Part shown: positions 1-12,527 of the stretch, piece after piece
Position numbering within the stretch: position 1 is the first letter of the stretch
How the letters are laid out: each line of letters opens with the position of its first letter
Origin: Vespa crabro
Lineage: Eukaryota > Arthropoda > Insecta > Hymenoptera > Vespidae
Assembly: GCF_910589235.1 (NCBI RefSeq)
Contig: NC_060956.1
Location: forward strand, 9,287,999 to 9,351,998
Direction: 5' to 3'
DNA: 64,000 nt
Position numbers and translations under genes: made by a program
The notes under the pieces: generated by a model
Databases searched by the model: none
What the model was told of the DNA's origin: nothing
Seen by the model: only the letters and a program-made list of their open reading frames with translations

Positions 1-278
1 CGACGAGATCTTGATTTATCATAAATCGAAAATACGTTGGATAGAACATTGAGAAATCCATTTCGTAGATCTCTTTCTAGATCGTAATGTATCTGTGTAT
101 GGGTATACACATATCTATATACAAGTACTTCTTCGAAACAGATGCAGTAGAAAGATCGTGGAGGGTATAAAGAAGATAAAGAAAAAAAGAAACAAAAAAG
201 AGGAAAAGATATTGTCGAACGGGAAACGACAATTTCATTTTGAAGCCACAATGCATTCTGTTCGAGTCTGTGTTCCGA

Positions 279-280
<2 letters not shown>

Positions 281-336
<56 letters not shown>

Positions 337-367
337 TCTCTCTTTTTCTTTCTCTTTCTCTTTCTCT
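281..367. repeat. (TC)n microsatellite
   Basis: An uninterrupted TC run of about 60 bp continues into imperfect TTTCTC units. The long Ser/Leu or Arg/Glu frames across it on both strands are artefacts. Confidence 0.97.
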
Positions 368-369
368 AT

Positions 370-2500
370 CCAACTGGATGGGGTGTCTCCATGCGTTTCC
401 TTTCGTTTCTCGTTTTATCCGGTCGTTCAACTCCGCTATCGAAGAAGAAACGAGAAAGATGTGGAGAAAAGACTGGAGAAAGGGGATGGTTGGATAGAAC
501 GATTCGCGTGATCGCAACTGAGATCGAAATAACGAGGGAAGCGCTCATGCAAATGTTAAGGACCGACGATTTGTCTCTCACTCTCTTTCTTCCTTTCTCT
601 TTCTCTCTTATGACGTTCAAAAGAAATTCTCGGAACTCCCTTCCTCTCCTTACCAGCCGATTTTTGCCGAGGGACGCGATGAGGACAAGCCCCGATTGTT
701 CTTGGCCGATGCTTAATCTCAGCAAGCTGTTGGATTTCCCGAGGATTCGAATTCACGATCAAGCATTATACATATGTTTCCTAAGCGAACAGGATTTCGG
801 GAATGTTATTGTGATCAAATCGTGATTGTATCATTATAGAATTACATCAACCCTTTAAATCTTTTGTAATGTATTAAATCTATTTGATATTGATAATGTT
901 TATCGTTCTTTTAAGCATATAAAATAGTTATAACCTTAAAATAAATATAAAAATCACAAATAAATATCATTCGTACTTATTCTTTGATCTATTGACTGAC
1001 GTTTGAACGTTTTCGAATGAGATACAATTTAAGAGGATCGATTCTTTTAAATCCATCCCTATTCTTTCTCTCTCTCTCTCTCTCCCTCTCTCTCTTTCTT
1101 TCTTTCTGTCTAATTTCAAGAGTTTGGTTCATATAATCGAGAAAAACAAATAATTGAGATCTACACTGAAACTCGTTGTTCTTCGCGAAAGAGAAAAGTT
1201 TAAAAGGAAAGAAAAGGGATGCCCTTTACATTGCCAGGAATATTCGGATAAATTTGCTATCATCCGATTTCCAACTTACGAGACAGTATTAAATCGTTAT
1301 TCGATTAGGGAATCGAGTAATTTAAGTTAACTATGTTATATTCGATTCGTTATCACGTTTGCGTCGAATTAAAGTTAATATCGATCGAGAACTGCTGAGT
1401 TTAACCGATACGCGGGTGATAATTAATCGTCTCAATTAATTCAACGAAAGCGAAGATAAGAGAAGCGAGATAAGCGTTTGCTTAACATCGAATTGCATTG
1501 TTAAGCACTTTTCTTATATATAGGTATATATTTTTCTTACTCTTTCTCTACCTCACTTTTTACTAATCACAGTAATACGGAAAGATTTAAGGCGCAGGCA
1601 AGGTGATCACTTGGAAGAAAAAAAGAAAGAAAGAGAAATTGAAAGACAAATAGTCTCGGTAAAGGAAAAAAATGAGATAGTGAAGTAAGATAAAGATAGG
1701 AAAAGAGAATGTATAGGAGTGTATGCGTATCTATGAGATAAAAAAGGAGAAAAGAATACAGTAGACAAGTTCAATGAGAAAGAACAATCGACAAAGTACG
1801 AAAGATTAATCAGTGCGATTAAATAATATAGATACGAATAATAATAAATATAGAATAATAATAAATAAATCAAAAAATTGATATATAGAATTCTTACGCG
1901 TTAAATATGAAATTTCTTATCGTCATTTCTTTTTAAATGTTAAAATCATTAATTTCTCTTGATGTGAATAAGTTTTAAGGATATTAGGATTAGAACGCGA
2001 TAAGCGATGATATGATATATGAATAAACATAACGTAATTTAATTAAATATTTTAATCTTTATTCATTAATCTCTGTCGATTTATATTCTAAGAATAAAAT
2101 TATTGGGTTATGATAATCAAAAGTAGGTATAAATATTCTCGATTGTAAATTGTTTAAATAAGGAGACAAATACTGTATCGATTTCAGTCCTTGTAATATT
2201 AGATCATGCAAAGGTCATCTATTCTTATGAAATGTTCACTCACTGAATTTATTTGTTTCAAATACTAATCCATGTTAGAAGTCACAACCATTTTGTTTGT
2301 CTTATCATTTGCATTCTTGTAACTGATTACTTCTCCACGTCTCCTATTTAAATGTTCTAATCGTACAACACAATCAAAATTGGAAATATTCCACTATTCT
2401 TATTTCATTATTCAAACATGTCTTTGATAATTACAAGAAGTTAGATCGTTGCGTCATTGCATCATTCATGTTTACATAATAAGCCTGTAGACTTCGACAA
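370..2500. other. Non-coding stretch, no gene recognised
   Basis: A moderately GC-rich start (370-820, with open frames but no family features or splice pattern) grades into AT-rich sequence with short pyrimidine runs. Nothing beyond microsatellites can be supported. Confidence 0.6.
1063..1107. repeat. (TC)n and TTTC microsatellite
   Basis: Short TC array with a CCC interruption, then TTTC units. Confidence 0.9.
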
Positions 2501-2536
2501 TTAAATAAGCAAAGCTAAAGTCTTTGTCAGCAATAC

Positions 2537-2683
2537 CTGTTGCTGTGATTGCGATTTACTATATCCATAACCAACCTGATTGAAGGTACCTCCTTGAGAT
2601 TTACGAATGATGATAGCTATCTTTTCACTGTCATCATATTCATTATGAACTAACGTGGCTAAAAACATCACTTGCCAAATCAT
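2537..2683 (-). CDS. Exon-like open segment, unrecognised
   Basis: The minus strand reads MIWQVMFLATLVHNEYDDSE and then through QGGTFNQVGYGYSKSQSQQQ, ending exactly at CAG followed by GTATTG (donor at 2536). AG acceptors lie directly before the ATG (ttttag) and again at 2660-2659 (gtttttag). The first residues could be a short signal peptide and the end is Ser/Gln-rich. Length and ending suit a short first or internal exon, but no family is recognised and no partner exon was found. It could be chance or a decayed gene fragment. Confidence 0.25.
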
Positions 2684-3077
2684 CTAAAACGTCCACGTTT
2701 TTTGTTCTAATATAGATTTTTTTTATCAATGACTATGATCTCGTAAGGTAATTTACCGGTATTTATATAGTCGTTTATAATTGGAGTTTTTGAGGGACGG
2801 AATTCTTCTGTTCATGATTATGATACCCAACATGGATATCTTTTGCGATTAATTAATACAATTTTATTGTCCATTGAATTCAGAATGGATGATTGTATTA
2901 GTTTAAGGAATCGTAAATGACATTGTTCATCATTCGATCACAAATTTTACCAAGCAAATTCTTCATAAATTGTTTCTGAAATTCTTGATGGGGACAATTA
3001 TAAAGAAATAAAATTTTGTCCACGTTACTCTAACAACATTCCTACTTGTTGATATCACTTTGACATCACTGAACTGA

Positions 3078-3152
3078 ATCATATTCATTCGGTTGATCCA
3101 AGCTATTAAATGAATCCTTATTTGCAGAGGAAGTTTAAAAATCATTCATGTT
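3078..3152 (-). repeat. Inverted partner of the insertion in repeat copy A
   Basis: The reverse complement of this stretch matches 4180-4253 over about 74 bases with few differences (shared core TTTCCTCTGCAAATAA allowing one change). The two copies flank most of repeat copy A, in inverted orientation. Confidence 0.75.
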
Positions 3153-3302
3153 AATTTGTAAAAATTAAGCTGAATTGTATGTACCTGATTCACATTTGAG
3201 TTAATTAGCAAGTTATGTTATTCATAGTACGTTTTTAACATCTTTTTTCTAGCTAGGTATTTCCTTTATCTTTCCTATTCACTTCTTAGATATTCTTTAG
3301 TA

Positions 3303-4290
3303 ATGTTGACGCACACGTGCGTTCCTCAATTGTTCACAGTACTTTCTCTTAAATAGAAATATCTGCTCTTGGGAATTCGTTGGATACTCGTTAAGAAAAT
3401 GCATAGATAAAAAACACATGGCCACCTTTGTTCAGACTTAGGCATTTTTAGTCAAGTACCTAGTTTTCAATAATGTGTCGACCCAGGCAATAAATAAATA
3501 GTGAAAATAGATGCCTAGGCGCGACGAGCCAAGGGTTGTCTAGCGCCTAGCCTAGAATTCACTATTGACACCTTCTAGTCTACATTATCACTAGTATAAA
3601 GGGATGCACATGGAATATTTAAACATTTCAATGAACTATTCTGACTCACTCTCGACCAATGGATATCTATTCCTTTCCTATCCATGCTCACATCATACTT
3701 CAACTCCGCCCTTTTTATTCCCTTTCCTAATTTCACTACAATCTTTGCGGATAGTTCTAAAGACGCCAAAAAGTCATTTTAAGTTACATCCTTTAGACTC
3801 ACGACATCTAGACTCTCAAGTCTTATAGTTGTACTGGCTATAACTCCTTCAGAAATAGCCAATACAACTAATTACATATTACATAAAACACATCAACAAT
3901 TGTCTCTTATTTCATCAAATATACTATTATAATAGTTTCAATTCGCGCAATATTTATTATCACGCATCTTAACGGGATCCTTTAAAAGAACGCATGCTCT
4001 ACCATTAATCTGCGAGAACGCGGAGAGTGGTATTTTGCTGACGATCTTCAACGGTATCCTAGCTTAGTGGTACTGCCATATTTATTCATCGTGACCAGTG
4101 AGTCTATAGCTCTGATGACAAGGAAGAGATGGAGGACAATTTAGCTATAGTTTTGACAGTTCGAGATGCATTCATTAAGAGGAATGATTTTTAAATTTCC
4201 TCTGCAAATAAGAGTTCATTTGCTAACTTGAATCAAACGAATGAATATGAATTCTTCGTGCAAATCGACTATTATTGCTGGTCTTTTGTT
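3303..4290 (+). repeat. Interspersed repeat family, copy A
   Basis: This copy aligns along its length with copy B (17709-18590) in the same orientation. It begins at TTGACGCACACGTG and includes the 20-base core GGGATCCTTTAAAAGAACGC (3974-3993). Compared with B it carries an extra segment of about 108 bp near 4142-4249, bounded by AATT on both sides. No transposase is recognisable. The short minus-strand frame at 3575-3769 has a counterpart in B, but it follows from DNA similarity and is not retained in copies C or D. Class unknown. Confidence 0.85.
4142..4253. mobile_element. About 108-bp insertion inside repeat copy A, flanked by AATT
   Basis: Copy B reads straight through (gaggaAATTctctgtg), whereas copy A has AATT at 4138-4141, about 108 extra bases, then AATT again at 4250-4253. 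Part of the extra sequence (4180-4253) is present in inverted orientation at 3078-3152, just outside copy A. It behaves like a small mobile or duplicated segment with a 4-bp target duplication, but it lacks visible terminal inverted repeats. Confidence 0.5.
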
Positions 4291-4427
4291 TTGAGATATT
4301 AAAACTCACAAAATATAATAATTTTCAAAGAAAACAGTTATGAACGCGTAATACACTGTAAAAACGTTTAGATTACAGTATTTATATGAACAATACTCAT
4401 TGCGCAAGTGCAGAGCGTGTATGAAGT

Positions 4428-4435
4428 AGAGAGAG

Positions 4436-4488
<53 letters not shown>
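4428..4488. repeat. (GA)n microsatellite
   Basis: Near-pure GA dinucleotides over about 60 bp, followed by purine-rich sequence to about 4550. Confidence 0.97.
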
Positions 4489-5289
4489 AACAAAATAAGG
4501 TAAAGAGAAAGTGGAAAAAGGGTAGGAAAAGAAAAGACAAAGAGGTTAGTGTCGGTTACGTTTCTAATTAAGATAATACTTTAGCCGGTCTTCTTTAACA
4601 GTATAGAGGAGGAGGCATAGGATGTAGGTCCGGGCGCGAAATTCTGTTAAAACCACAGGATCCCCCTTGATAGCGGTCGTGTCCTTACAGCTGCCCGTAA
4701 AACGTCTCCACGGAGTTGTCCTGCGGCTCGTTCGCCCTGATGGAAGCAATTAAAATAATGGAGATTCCGTTACTAGCTCCTCCTCTTCATCCTCCTTTTT
4801 CTCCTCCTCCTTCTCCTCCTTTACCTATTCCTCCTCCCTATTCTCCTCTTTCTCTTCTTCCACCTTTGTCCTAATGGCGCCGCGAGCAGAAGCGAGACTA
4901 CTATCGCTTGGACGAAAGTGCCAGACTGCATTTTGCCAGTACGAACCACAGCCCTATCCGATTTCATTAATCGGAATTTCGTTTCTCATATTAGATAACT
5001 GAACTACTGGAGGACGAGTCAGGACTGGCTAGATAACTTTTCTGTTTGCTCTGGTTAATTCGGAGGAATGTTTCATTACCCCGATTAGCTTATTACTTTC
5101 TGAACGAACGATTATTGAAATAATGTAGAAAACTCGTTCGTATGAAAAGCTTTTTTAATTAACGTTATCTTCGAATTATGTATATAAACAATTTCAAATA
5201 AAAAGTAACCCATGAGATGAGTCAGCTAATCAACGAAGAAAATTAGAATCGATTATAATCAAGCTTGACACTTAACAGAAATAATAATT

Positions 5290-5322
5290 TCTCTCTCTCT
5301 CTCTCTCTCTTTCTTTCTCTTT
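5290..5322. repeat. (CT)n microsatellite
   Basis: Short CT array followed by TTTC units. Confidence 0.9.
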
Positions 5323-6329
5323 CAATCGTTAAATATTCTTTCATATTTTCAGATACGATTCGTTGAAATCCCTATTAAGAAAAATGTCTCCTATAGAAGA
5401 ATTTTTCCTTAGAATTTTCCGCTGATTTATCTTTAATCTTCGGATTAATCGCGTGCGTAAAAGAAAGGAGAGTTCTTTTTTCTCTTTTTTCATTCTATTC
5501 TTTTTTTCCTTTTTTCTCATTTTTTTTATCTACCTGAAATGTATTCATCAAAGGCGAATAAATCAAAGTTAAGATTAATTTCAACGACTCGACGAGAATT
5601 ACGATAATTAGAGGTTCTTTGAGGAATCAATTATATACTTGATAGAAATTTTTCTTTATAGAACAAAATCCGATAAGACAATACTGAATACGATTTTGAT
5701 GCCATATACATAATATTAAAGTGACATTAAATCAAGATTTTATCGAATGATCGTATTCAAATCTAATGACGCGTAGTAATTTATCGAATCTTAAAGCTTT
5801 TATGGATCATTAAACGGATTAAATGTTTTACGTTTTTGAATATATCGTTTTAAATCTACGTTATTTATTTTTGCAAGAACTTTATTTACTTTTGAGTATA
5901 ATTAGTAATATTAAAATGTCTCTTTCATTTTCGTTCTTTTAAAGATAGAGAAATTAATCCAAATTTAACGTCAGAAACAGTATTATAGATCTTACCATAA
6001 TGAGAATTTAATGGATATAAAACAAAAAACGACATCTATTACCACCACGAAGTTACCGATTTCCATATCAATGCAAGACCAATCGAAATGTACTTTTTGT
6101 TAGAATTCGAGTTGGAACTCAAATCTATCGAACAAGGTTACACAGGATTTCTCTATCCCACGATATGTCAAACAAATGAATAAAAAAAGAGTGAAGACAC
6201 GTGCTATCCTCGTTTATCGTCTTGTCGAAAGGTAGGTGAAATATTTTTACATTGAATGGAAAGAAATCGATATTATCGGAAAACGACGTAAATAGATCAG
6301 GTTTATAAAAAAAGAGAAAAAGATAAATA

Positions 6330-6428
6330 TAGAGAATGAGAGAGAAAGAGAGAGAGAGAGAGATAGAGAGAAAGAGAGAAATAAAGGTACGGACACAAAG
6401 TGATAAAAAAAAGGAGAGAGAAAGATAA

Positions 6429-6465
<37 letters not shown>

Positions 6466-6482
6466 AATAGACAGAAAGAAAA
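6330..6482. repeat. Compound (GA)n-(TA)n-(GA)n tract
   Basis: GA-rich runs surround an eleven-unit TA stretch near 6428-6442. Overlapping Ser/Leu frames here are not genes. Confidence 0.93.
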
Positions 6483-7931
6483 CAAACAAAATAGAGAGAT
6501 AAGAAGAAGCGCGAAGTCGGCCATTGTAGACATCGAAAATAGAATGGCCACCCTTTCGTTATCCTCTTGCTATCCTCTCGCATGAAGATTATATCGCGAT
6601 TCGAATCAGCCTCCAATCGTAATTGGACACGGTTTCCGGATATCGTTGGATGTTGAATCGGTCCGACCGTGTCCCACCATTCTCCAAAGCCCCCATTTTC
6701 GAGAGCCAAATAAATTGTCTACCCTCCCCAATCTCTTTCCCTTTCTAGCATTCACCTCCATTCTCGTATCTTACAGTCAGATTAACTTCGTATCGATAAT
6801 GACCGTAACTCAGTATTACCTTGTTGCTTGCGTCAAAGCTAATAAGAAATTTATTTGAAAATTTTCTTTTTCAAACATTACGGAGTAAATTTTATTGTAT
6901 GAACTTAACTGTTTGATTAGTGAATAAATAATTGCAGTCAGGGACTGAATTACAGAATTTTTGGAATGCTGGTAAATTATCAAGTGTTATTACCAAAAGC
7001 GATATATTATCAAAAACCGAACTTCGATTTTTTTATTGCAGACATGATTGATTAAGACTAAGAGATATTTTTCTTTCTCGATAATTTAAAACAATGAAAG
7101 TATATTTAATAACAATCAATTTTTGAATTTATATTTTGCTCAATCTTAAGTATTAATATATCGTTAAGGATATAATGAAATACATTACATTATAATGATG
7201 ATAATATATATTTTAAAGATGAGAAAAATCTTTGATTTTACTTGAACATTAACTTATGTTGCTGGTTTTATTATAACAATTTAAATTAGCAAAATATTTT
7301 TCTACAAAATATTTTTTCTTTATTACAAAACTCTAAAATATTTTCTTCAGAGTGATTTCATAATAGACTGGGAATGAAAAATTATTACTACTGATAGTAG
7401 CAATGGGAGGTTCTTGATGATCAAATGTTTTATGACAATACGTAATTACTTAACGAATTAAAGGAATTTAGGATTTTTTATCATAAAATAAAAAATTTGT
7501 CCTTCCAAAGACACGATAAATATAATTTAATGAGTTTTAAACTGCGTGTTTGATCTACGTCAAAAATTATCTACATTCGTTTACAATATCAGTTAAATGT
7601 GATACTTCAGAGTTATGACATATAAGCATTCAAACCTGATTAAAACGTATAACTATGTGAATTCGTGAAATCGTACAAATTAATTTCTACTTAATAAATA
7701 TATAATCTTCCTTTATAACGAAACATTAGTTACAAAAGTGAAAATAAATAAGCATAATTAATGTTTCTTTGTTGTATTTGATTATTCAATCTAAATCGCA
7801 TTGTATTTTGAGAAAAATACTGTCTCGTTAGTATGATCTATGTATAATAATTTTCAAATTTTATAAATTCGCAACAATTTCAGATTTTTAAAAAATGGAC
7901 CGAATGCATTACCGTCATCGAAGAACTTCGT

Positions 7932-7960
7932 AAATAATAAATAATAAATAATAAATAAAA
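7932..7960. repeat. (AATAAAT)n short tandem run in the left foldback arm
   Basis: Four copies of a 7-bp aaataat unit, present in the left arm only, so it expanded after the arms separated. Confidence 0.85.
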
Positions 7961-8282
7961 AGATTAATCCTTTTCGTTTGTTATAAATTTAACAAATAAT
8001 TCTTCTAAACTAGCTAGAAATTCATTTAGCTTCTAAATATAGCTAAATTTAATAATAAGTAATTAGCATCTATAATTATTTCTAAATATAATAACTTGAA
8101 GACACAGTAACGACATTTGAAGATGATTTCTCATCGTAATTATAATCAAACAATTTGATAATAATAGACTTTTGCTTTTGTAGTCGATAAACTAAGACAA
8201 CGTTAGTAGAATCTCGTTTCACCGATCGTTAATATAATTTAATACAATTAAAGAATTAATAGTAAATGTTAAAACAAAATGG

Positions 8283-9255
8283 AAAAGGATCAAATAGGAT
8301 CGAATATGACTTAATAGCAACGAATAAGGTAGAACAGGACCAAATAAGACATAATAGGAATAAATAAAACTGAATAGGACCGAATAGTATCCAATAGAAT
8401 TGAATGAGATCGAATAGGATCAAATAGAAACGAACAATAGAAAATAGAACTGAATAAGCTGGGACAAAATCAAATAAGATCAAATAGAATTGAAAAGACG
8501 TGAATAAGATCAAAAAGAACCAAATATGATGCAAAAGAATCTAAAAGGACAGGATATTACTGTATAAGATCGAACAGGAACGGATAGGATCTAACAGAAC
8601 AAAACAGGATTGAATAAGATTGTATAGAAATGAATAGGTTCGAATAGGACTGAGTTGGGCCTAATAGTAACGAATAGGATCGAATAAGATCAAACAGGAT
8701 CGAATAGTTTCGGATAGGTTCGAATAGAATTGAATAAAATGACATAAGATCGAACTGAATCGAATAAAACAGAATAAGAGCAAATAACATCTATTCCTCA
8801 AATAGGACAAAATAGGATCGAATAGAATTAAACAAAACCGAATAGGACCAAATATAATTGAAGAAGACAAAATAGAACTAAACATATTCGAACATGATCG
8901 AATAGGATCTAATAGAATCGAATAGACGAGAATAGGATCGAATATGTTCGAAAAGAATCGAATAGGATGTTATAGAATCGAGTGGTACAGAATAGTACCT
9001 AAAAGAATTTAACAAATCTGAATATGATCGAACTGGATCAAGTAGGAACAAATAGAATCGAATAGAGTATAAGACCAAAGAGAATCAAATAGAACCGAAC
9101 AGGATCAAATAGATCGCATAGAAGCTAGAATAGAACCAAATAAAATCTAAGAGAATAGAATAAGAGTAAATGGAATTGGATTGGATTGAGTAGGATTGAA
9201 TATAATCAAAGAGGACCAAATATGATCGAATAGGATCGAAGATGATCAAATAAGA
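8283..9255 (+). repeat. Degenerate 10-bp satellite, left arm (GATCGAATAG)
   Basis: About 95 tandem decamers with consensus GATCGAATAG fill this stretch. Frequent variants change the second half (aaatag, gaacag, gaatac), and GATC is often kept. Reading frames through it translate into Leu/Phe/Ser/Tyr-rich shadow peptides repeating every 10 residues. These arise from the 30-base common period and are not genes. The unit length is close to one helical turn. Confidence 0.9.
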
Positions 9256-9359
9256 TAGGATTAGATAAGATCTGGTCCAGTCCAGTTGAGCTTGATTCGG
9301 ACCATCCCGATTCAAGTAAGGATTTTGTTCTATGGTTTTGTCGGAAATTTCTATGATTT

Positions 9360-10205
9360 TGTTCGATTCTATTCGAACTTGTTTCGTACTACTCGATCCT
9401 TTTAAAATCTATCTGATTTTATTCTGTACTATCCAATCCTGTTCCATTCTATTCTGTCCTATTCTATCCTGTTCAATTCTATTTAATTCTATTCGATCTT
9501 AATCGATCCTATTCAATTCTAGTTGGTCCTATTCGATGATCCTTTGTTGATCCTATATCTTGTTCGATCCTATGTAGTCCTATTGTACTCTGTTTAGTTC
9601 TATTTGATCCTGTTCGGTCTTCATCGATCCTATTCGATCATATCTGTCCTGTTCAGTTTTATTCAATTCATTATGATTCAATTCGTTCATAATTGATCCT
9701 ATTGGTTCCTATTCTGTTCTATTTAATCCTATTCAGTCCTATTCAATCCTATTCAGTCCTATTCAATCTATTCAGTACTACTATTTGTTCCTATTCTATC
9801 CTATTCGATTGTGCTCGATCATATTCTGTCCTGTTCTGTCCTATACAGTCCTTTTTGATTCTATTTTTTTTTAATCGATTCTATTGTTTCTTATTCGGTT
9901 TTATTCGGTACAAATCGGTCCTACTTAATCCTATTTAATCCTGTTTGCTCCTAATCGATTTTATTCAATTTTCTTCGATCATATTCTGTCCTGTTCTGTT
10001 CTTTTTGATCCTATTCGTTCCTAATCGATCCTATTGGTACCTATTCGGTTCTAATTGGAACTATTCGATCCCATTCAATCGTATTCAATCTTGTTTGGTC
10101 CTCTTCGATCTTTTTTGATCTATTTCGATCCTATTCTGTCTCATTCGGTTTTGTTCGGTTTTATTTGATCGTATTCGATACTATTTGATCCTGTTGTATT
10201 CTTCC
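9360..10205 (-). repeat. Degenerate 10-bp satellite, right arm (CTATTCGATC)
   Basis: The same decamer runs here in reverse complement (CTATTCGATC, CTATTCAGTC, CTATTCTGTC variants), so this array could base-pair with the left-arm array. A short spacer of about 100 bp (9256-9359), less regular in sequence, separates the two. Some runs are locally homogeneous (for example 9721-9775, CTATTCAGTC-type units), suggesting local unit turnover after the inversion formed. Confidence 0.9.
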
Positions 10206-10990
10206 TTGTTCTGTTCAAAACTTTACTATTAACGATCGGTAAAATAGGATTCTACCAATGCCAACTTAGTTGGTCGACCACAAAAGCAGAAGTTTGTTGT
10301 TATCAAACTGCTTGGTTGTAATTACAATGCTGAATCATATCATCTCTAAATGGCATTAATGTATCTTTGAAAGTTTCTTTATTTAGATATGATTTGCTAA
10401 TTACTTATTATATTTATAAAAAAAGAAAGGAATTAATTCTTTTATTTGCGACTTACTATTTACGAAATTGTCTGATAACTCTAAAGTATTCACTTCGTTT
10501 TGTAAAAATCTAAAATTGTTGCGAATTTATAGAATTTAATAATTGCTTGTAAATGATCCTTTGGGAAATTGTCAGCACATTGATGATACGATATAATACA
10601 TTAACGAGACATTATTTTTTTAAACACAATTTGATTTAAAAAAACATGACTGAATAATAGAATACAACGAATAGACACTGATTTTAATTATTTATTTATT
10701 TTTTTTTTTATATTTATATTAAGTAGAAATTAATTTAAACACAATCGCGCAGTTCTGAACAGATTCAAAATTAAAGTACCTGGATGTATTAATATTGTAA
10801 ACAAATATGTGAAATTTTTGACCTAAGTCTAACACACAACATATTTGATTTATTTACGTTGTTGTATCTTCGAGAATTTTAATTTAATGGTTGATAAGCG
10901 AATCAAGTAAAACATTAATAAAGAAAATCAAACTACTTAACGAATCATAATGGCAATTTGTACGAATTTTAAAACAAATGACGATTGCTA

Positions 10991-12527
10991 CGTTTGAGCA
11001 AAATACAATATTAACTCTCCCTCTCTTTTTTTTACACTTTCTTCGATTTGAATTTTCCCACATATACGATTACTTAATAATAATATGTAATATATAAGTC
11101 CAAATAATTTATTGATATAAATAATGAAATAGCATAACAACTTAATACAAGTTAATTCAAATAAAATAAAATAATAATCTATGGTGTCGCATACATATTT
11201 TTATTTTCATCTTTTTTATGAATGTAATGTAATTTTATGTAATTTTTTAGTGATATTATTATTATAAAATGAAAATTTTAATAATTTCTTTTCATTGTTA
11301 ACATCTAAATAGAAAGGATTAGTCAAATTATTAACATTTAGATTATTGCAGATTTATTTAAACATTAGAAAAATAATGTTAAAATAAATCTGTAATAATC
11401 GTTCGTCTACTGTAATGATTTTCTAAAGACTAGTAGCAAGAAGTTAAAAAAAGTGTTATGACTAATGAGTATCAATAGGCACAAGATAAACTTACTTGAA
11501 AACTATTTAAATAAATGTCAATAAATTTTTCAGTATTACTCAATTTTGATAACTATGTTTTCCTTATTACTTATTATAAGTTGTAATGTAACTTAAAATA
11601 ATATTGTGTGTATCTGTTGAATTTATTTTACTATCGTATACATTATTATTAAAGAAAAAAGAACAAAAAACGTAATTATTTCATTTAAAAAAATCAGAAT
11701 GATTTTGCTTTTTTATCGGCAAAAATATCCTTCACCAATTAATATTATTGTAATTAATTATCGGTCAAAAATTTTTGTTAAATTTCTGTTGATGACTTGT
11801 TTTTATCAAGTTATAGTAAGTGCCTTAAAAATTATGATTATCGTTACGGAAATCACCGTGTATATAGTATAATTATAATAATATAAGTAATATATTATAA
11901 CTTTCACACATATACACACACAGATTACATAATAAATACGAATAAAAATTGGATTATAGAGCGTTAATAAGGAATGTTAATTAACAAAATATTAATTTTC
12001 CTTTTAATAAAATATCTAAAAACTATGCTTTGTGCGTGTATGTATGAATATTCCTGTATTTACATAATATTTTATCGAAATATTCCTTACCGTTGGCATC
12101 ACTATATAACAAATGAATATTTGTCTTAATATGAATTTTCACTTATGCCACGTAAGAGCTTTTTAAAATTTCAGCCGACGAATCTTTCTGATCTCTATCT
12201 TCTTTTTTCCTCACTCACTCCTTCTCTTTTTCTTTAATAAAGAGATTGTATGTACATACGTATATATGTAAAAGATATATAATGTAAAAGAAAGATAAGC
12301 TCAGAACAACATCAGTAGATATATTTACCTATACATGCATTATCACGTACAGTACGATGTACGGTATTGCCGAGTCAGAGCCTTTGTCGTTGAGAACAAA
12401 AGGGAGATGTTATTGAAACAAAGCACGGGAGTTCTGATAATTTCGATGGTTCTGTAATGAATCTTCAAAAACTTACGTATATGAGAAACGCTGAGATAAT
12501 GATAAATATGACTGCGCTTGTATGTGT
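10991..12527. other. AT-rich stretch, nothing recognised
   Basis: High A/T content with many short stop-rich frames. No repeat structure was found apart from short TAA and TA runs. Confidence 0.6.

Larger units (their letters stand above)
4560..7390. other. Non-coding stretch with a GC-richer block at 4560-5000
   Basis: The block 4560-5000 contains a (CTC)n pyrimidine stretch (4770-4860) and GC-rich patches (ggcgccgcgagc near 4875). No exon was recognised. A second GC-richer patch lies at 6500-6740. The rest is AT-rich. Confidence 0.55.
7395..10990. repeat. Large foldback structure: about 1.8-kb inverted arms with satellite-filled centre
   Basis: The two halves are reverse complements about a centre near 9200-9230. 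Exact anchors: 7677-7696 pairs with 10717-10736 (20 bp), 7863-7879 with 10513-10529 (17 bp) and 8221-8233 with 10228-10240 (13 bp). Their coordinate sums are nearly constant (18413, 18392, 18461), so the arms differ only by small indels. Between anchors the match continues with moderate divergence. Outer limits are soft: pairing is clear to about 7530 and 10870, and probable to 7397 and 10991. The inner part of each arm is a degenerate 10-bp satellite. This architecture resembles Foldback elements of Drosophila, whose long terminal inverted repeats are built of short tandem repeats. No transposase or target duplication was found; an inverted duplication is the alternative. Confidence 0.85.

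Noticed and set aside
8256..9938. Series of open frames rich in Leu, Phe, Ser and Tyr in the foldback
   Set aside because: They repeat every 10 residues because of the 10-bp satellite and occur in several frames; they are shadows and not a repeat protein family.
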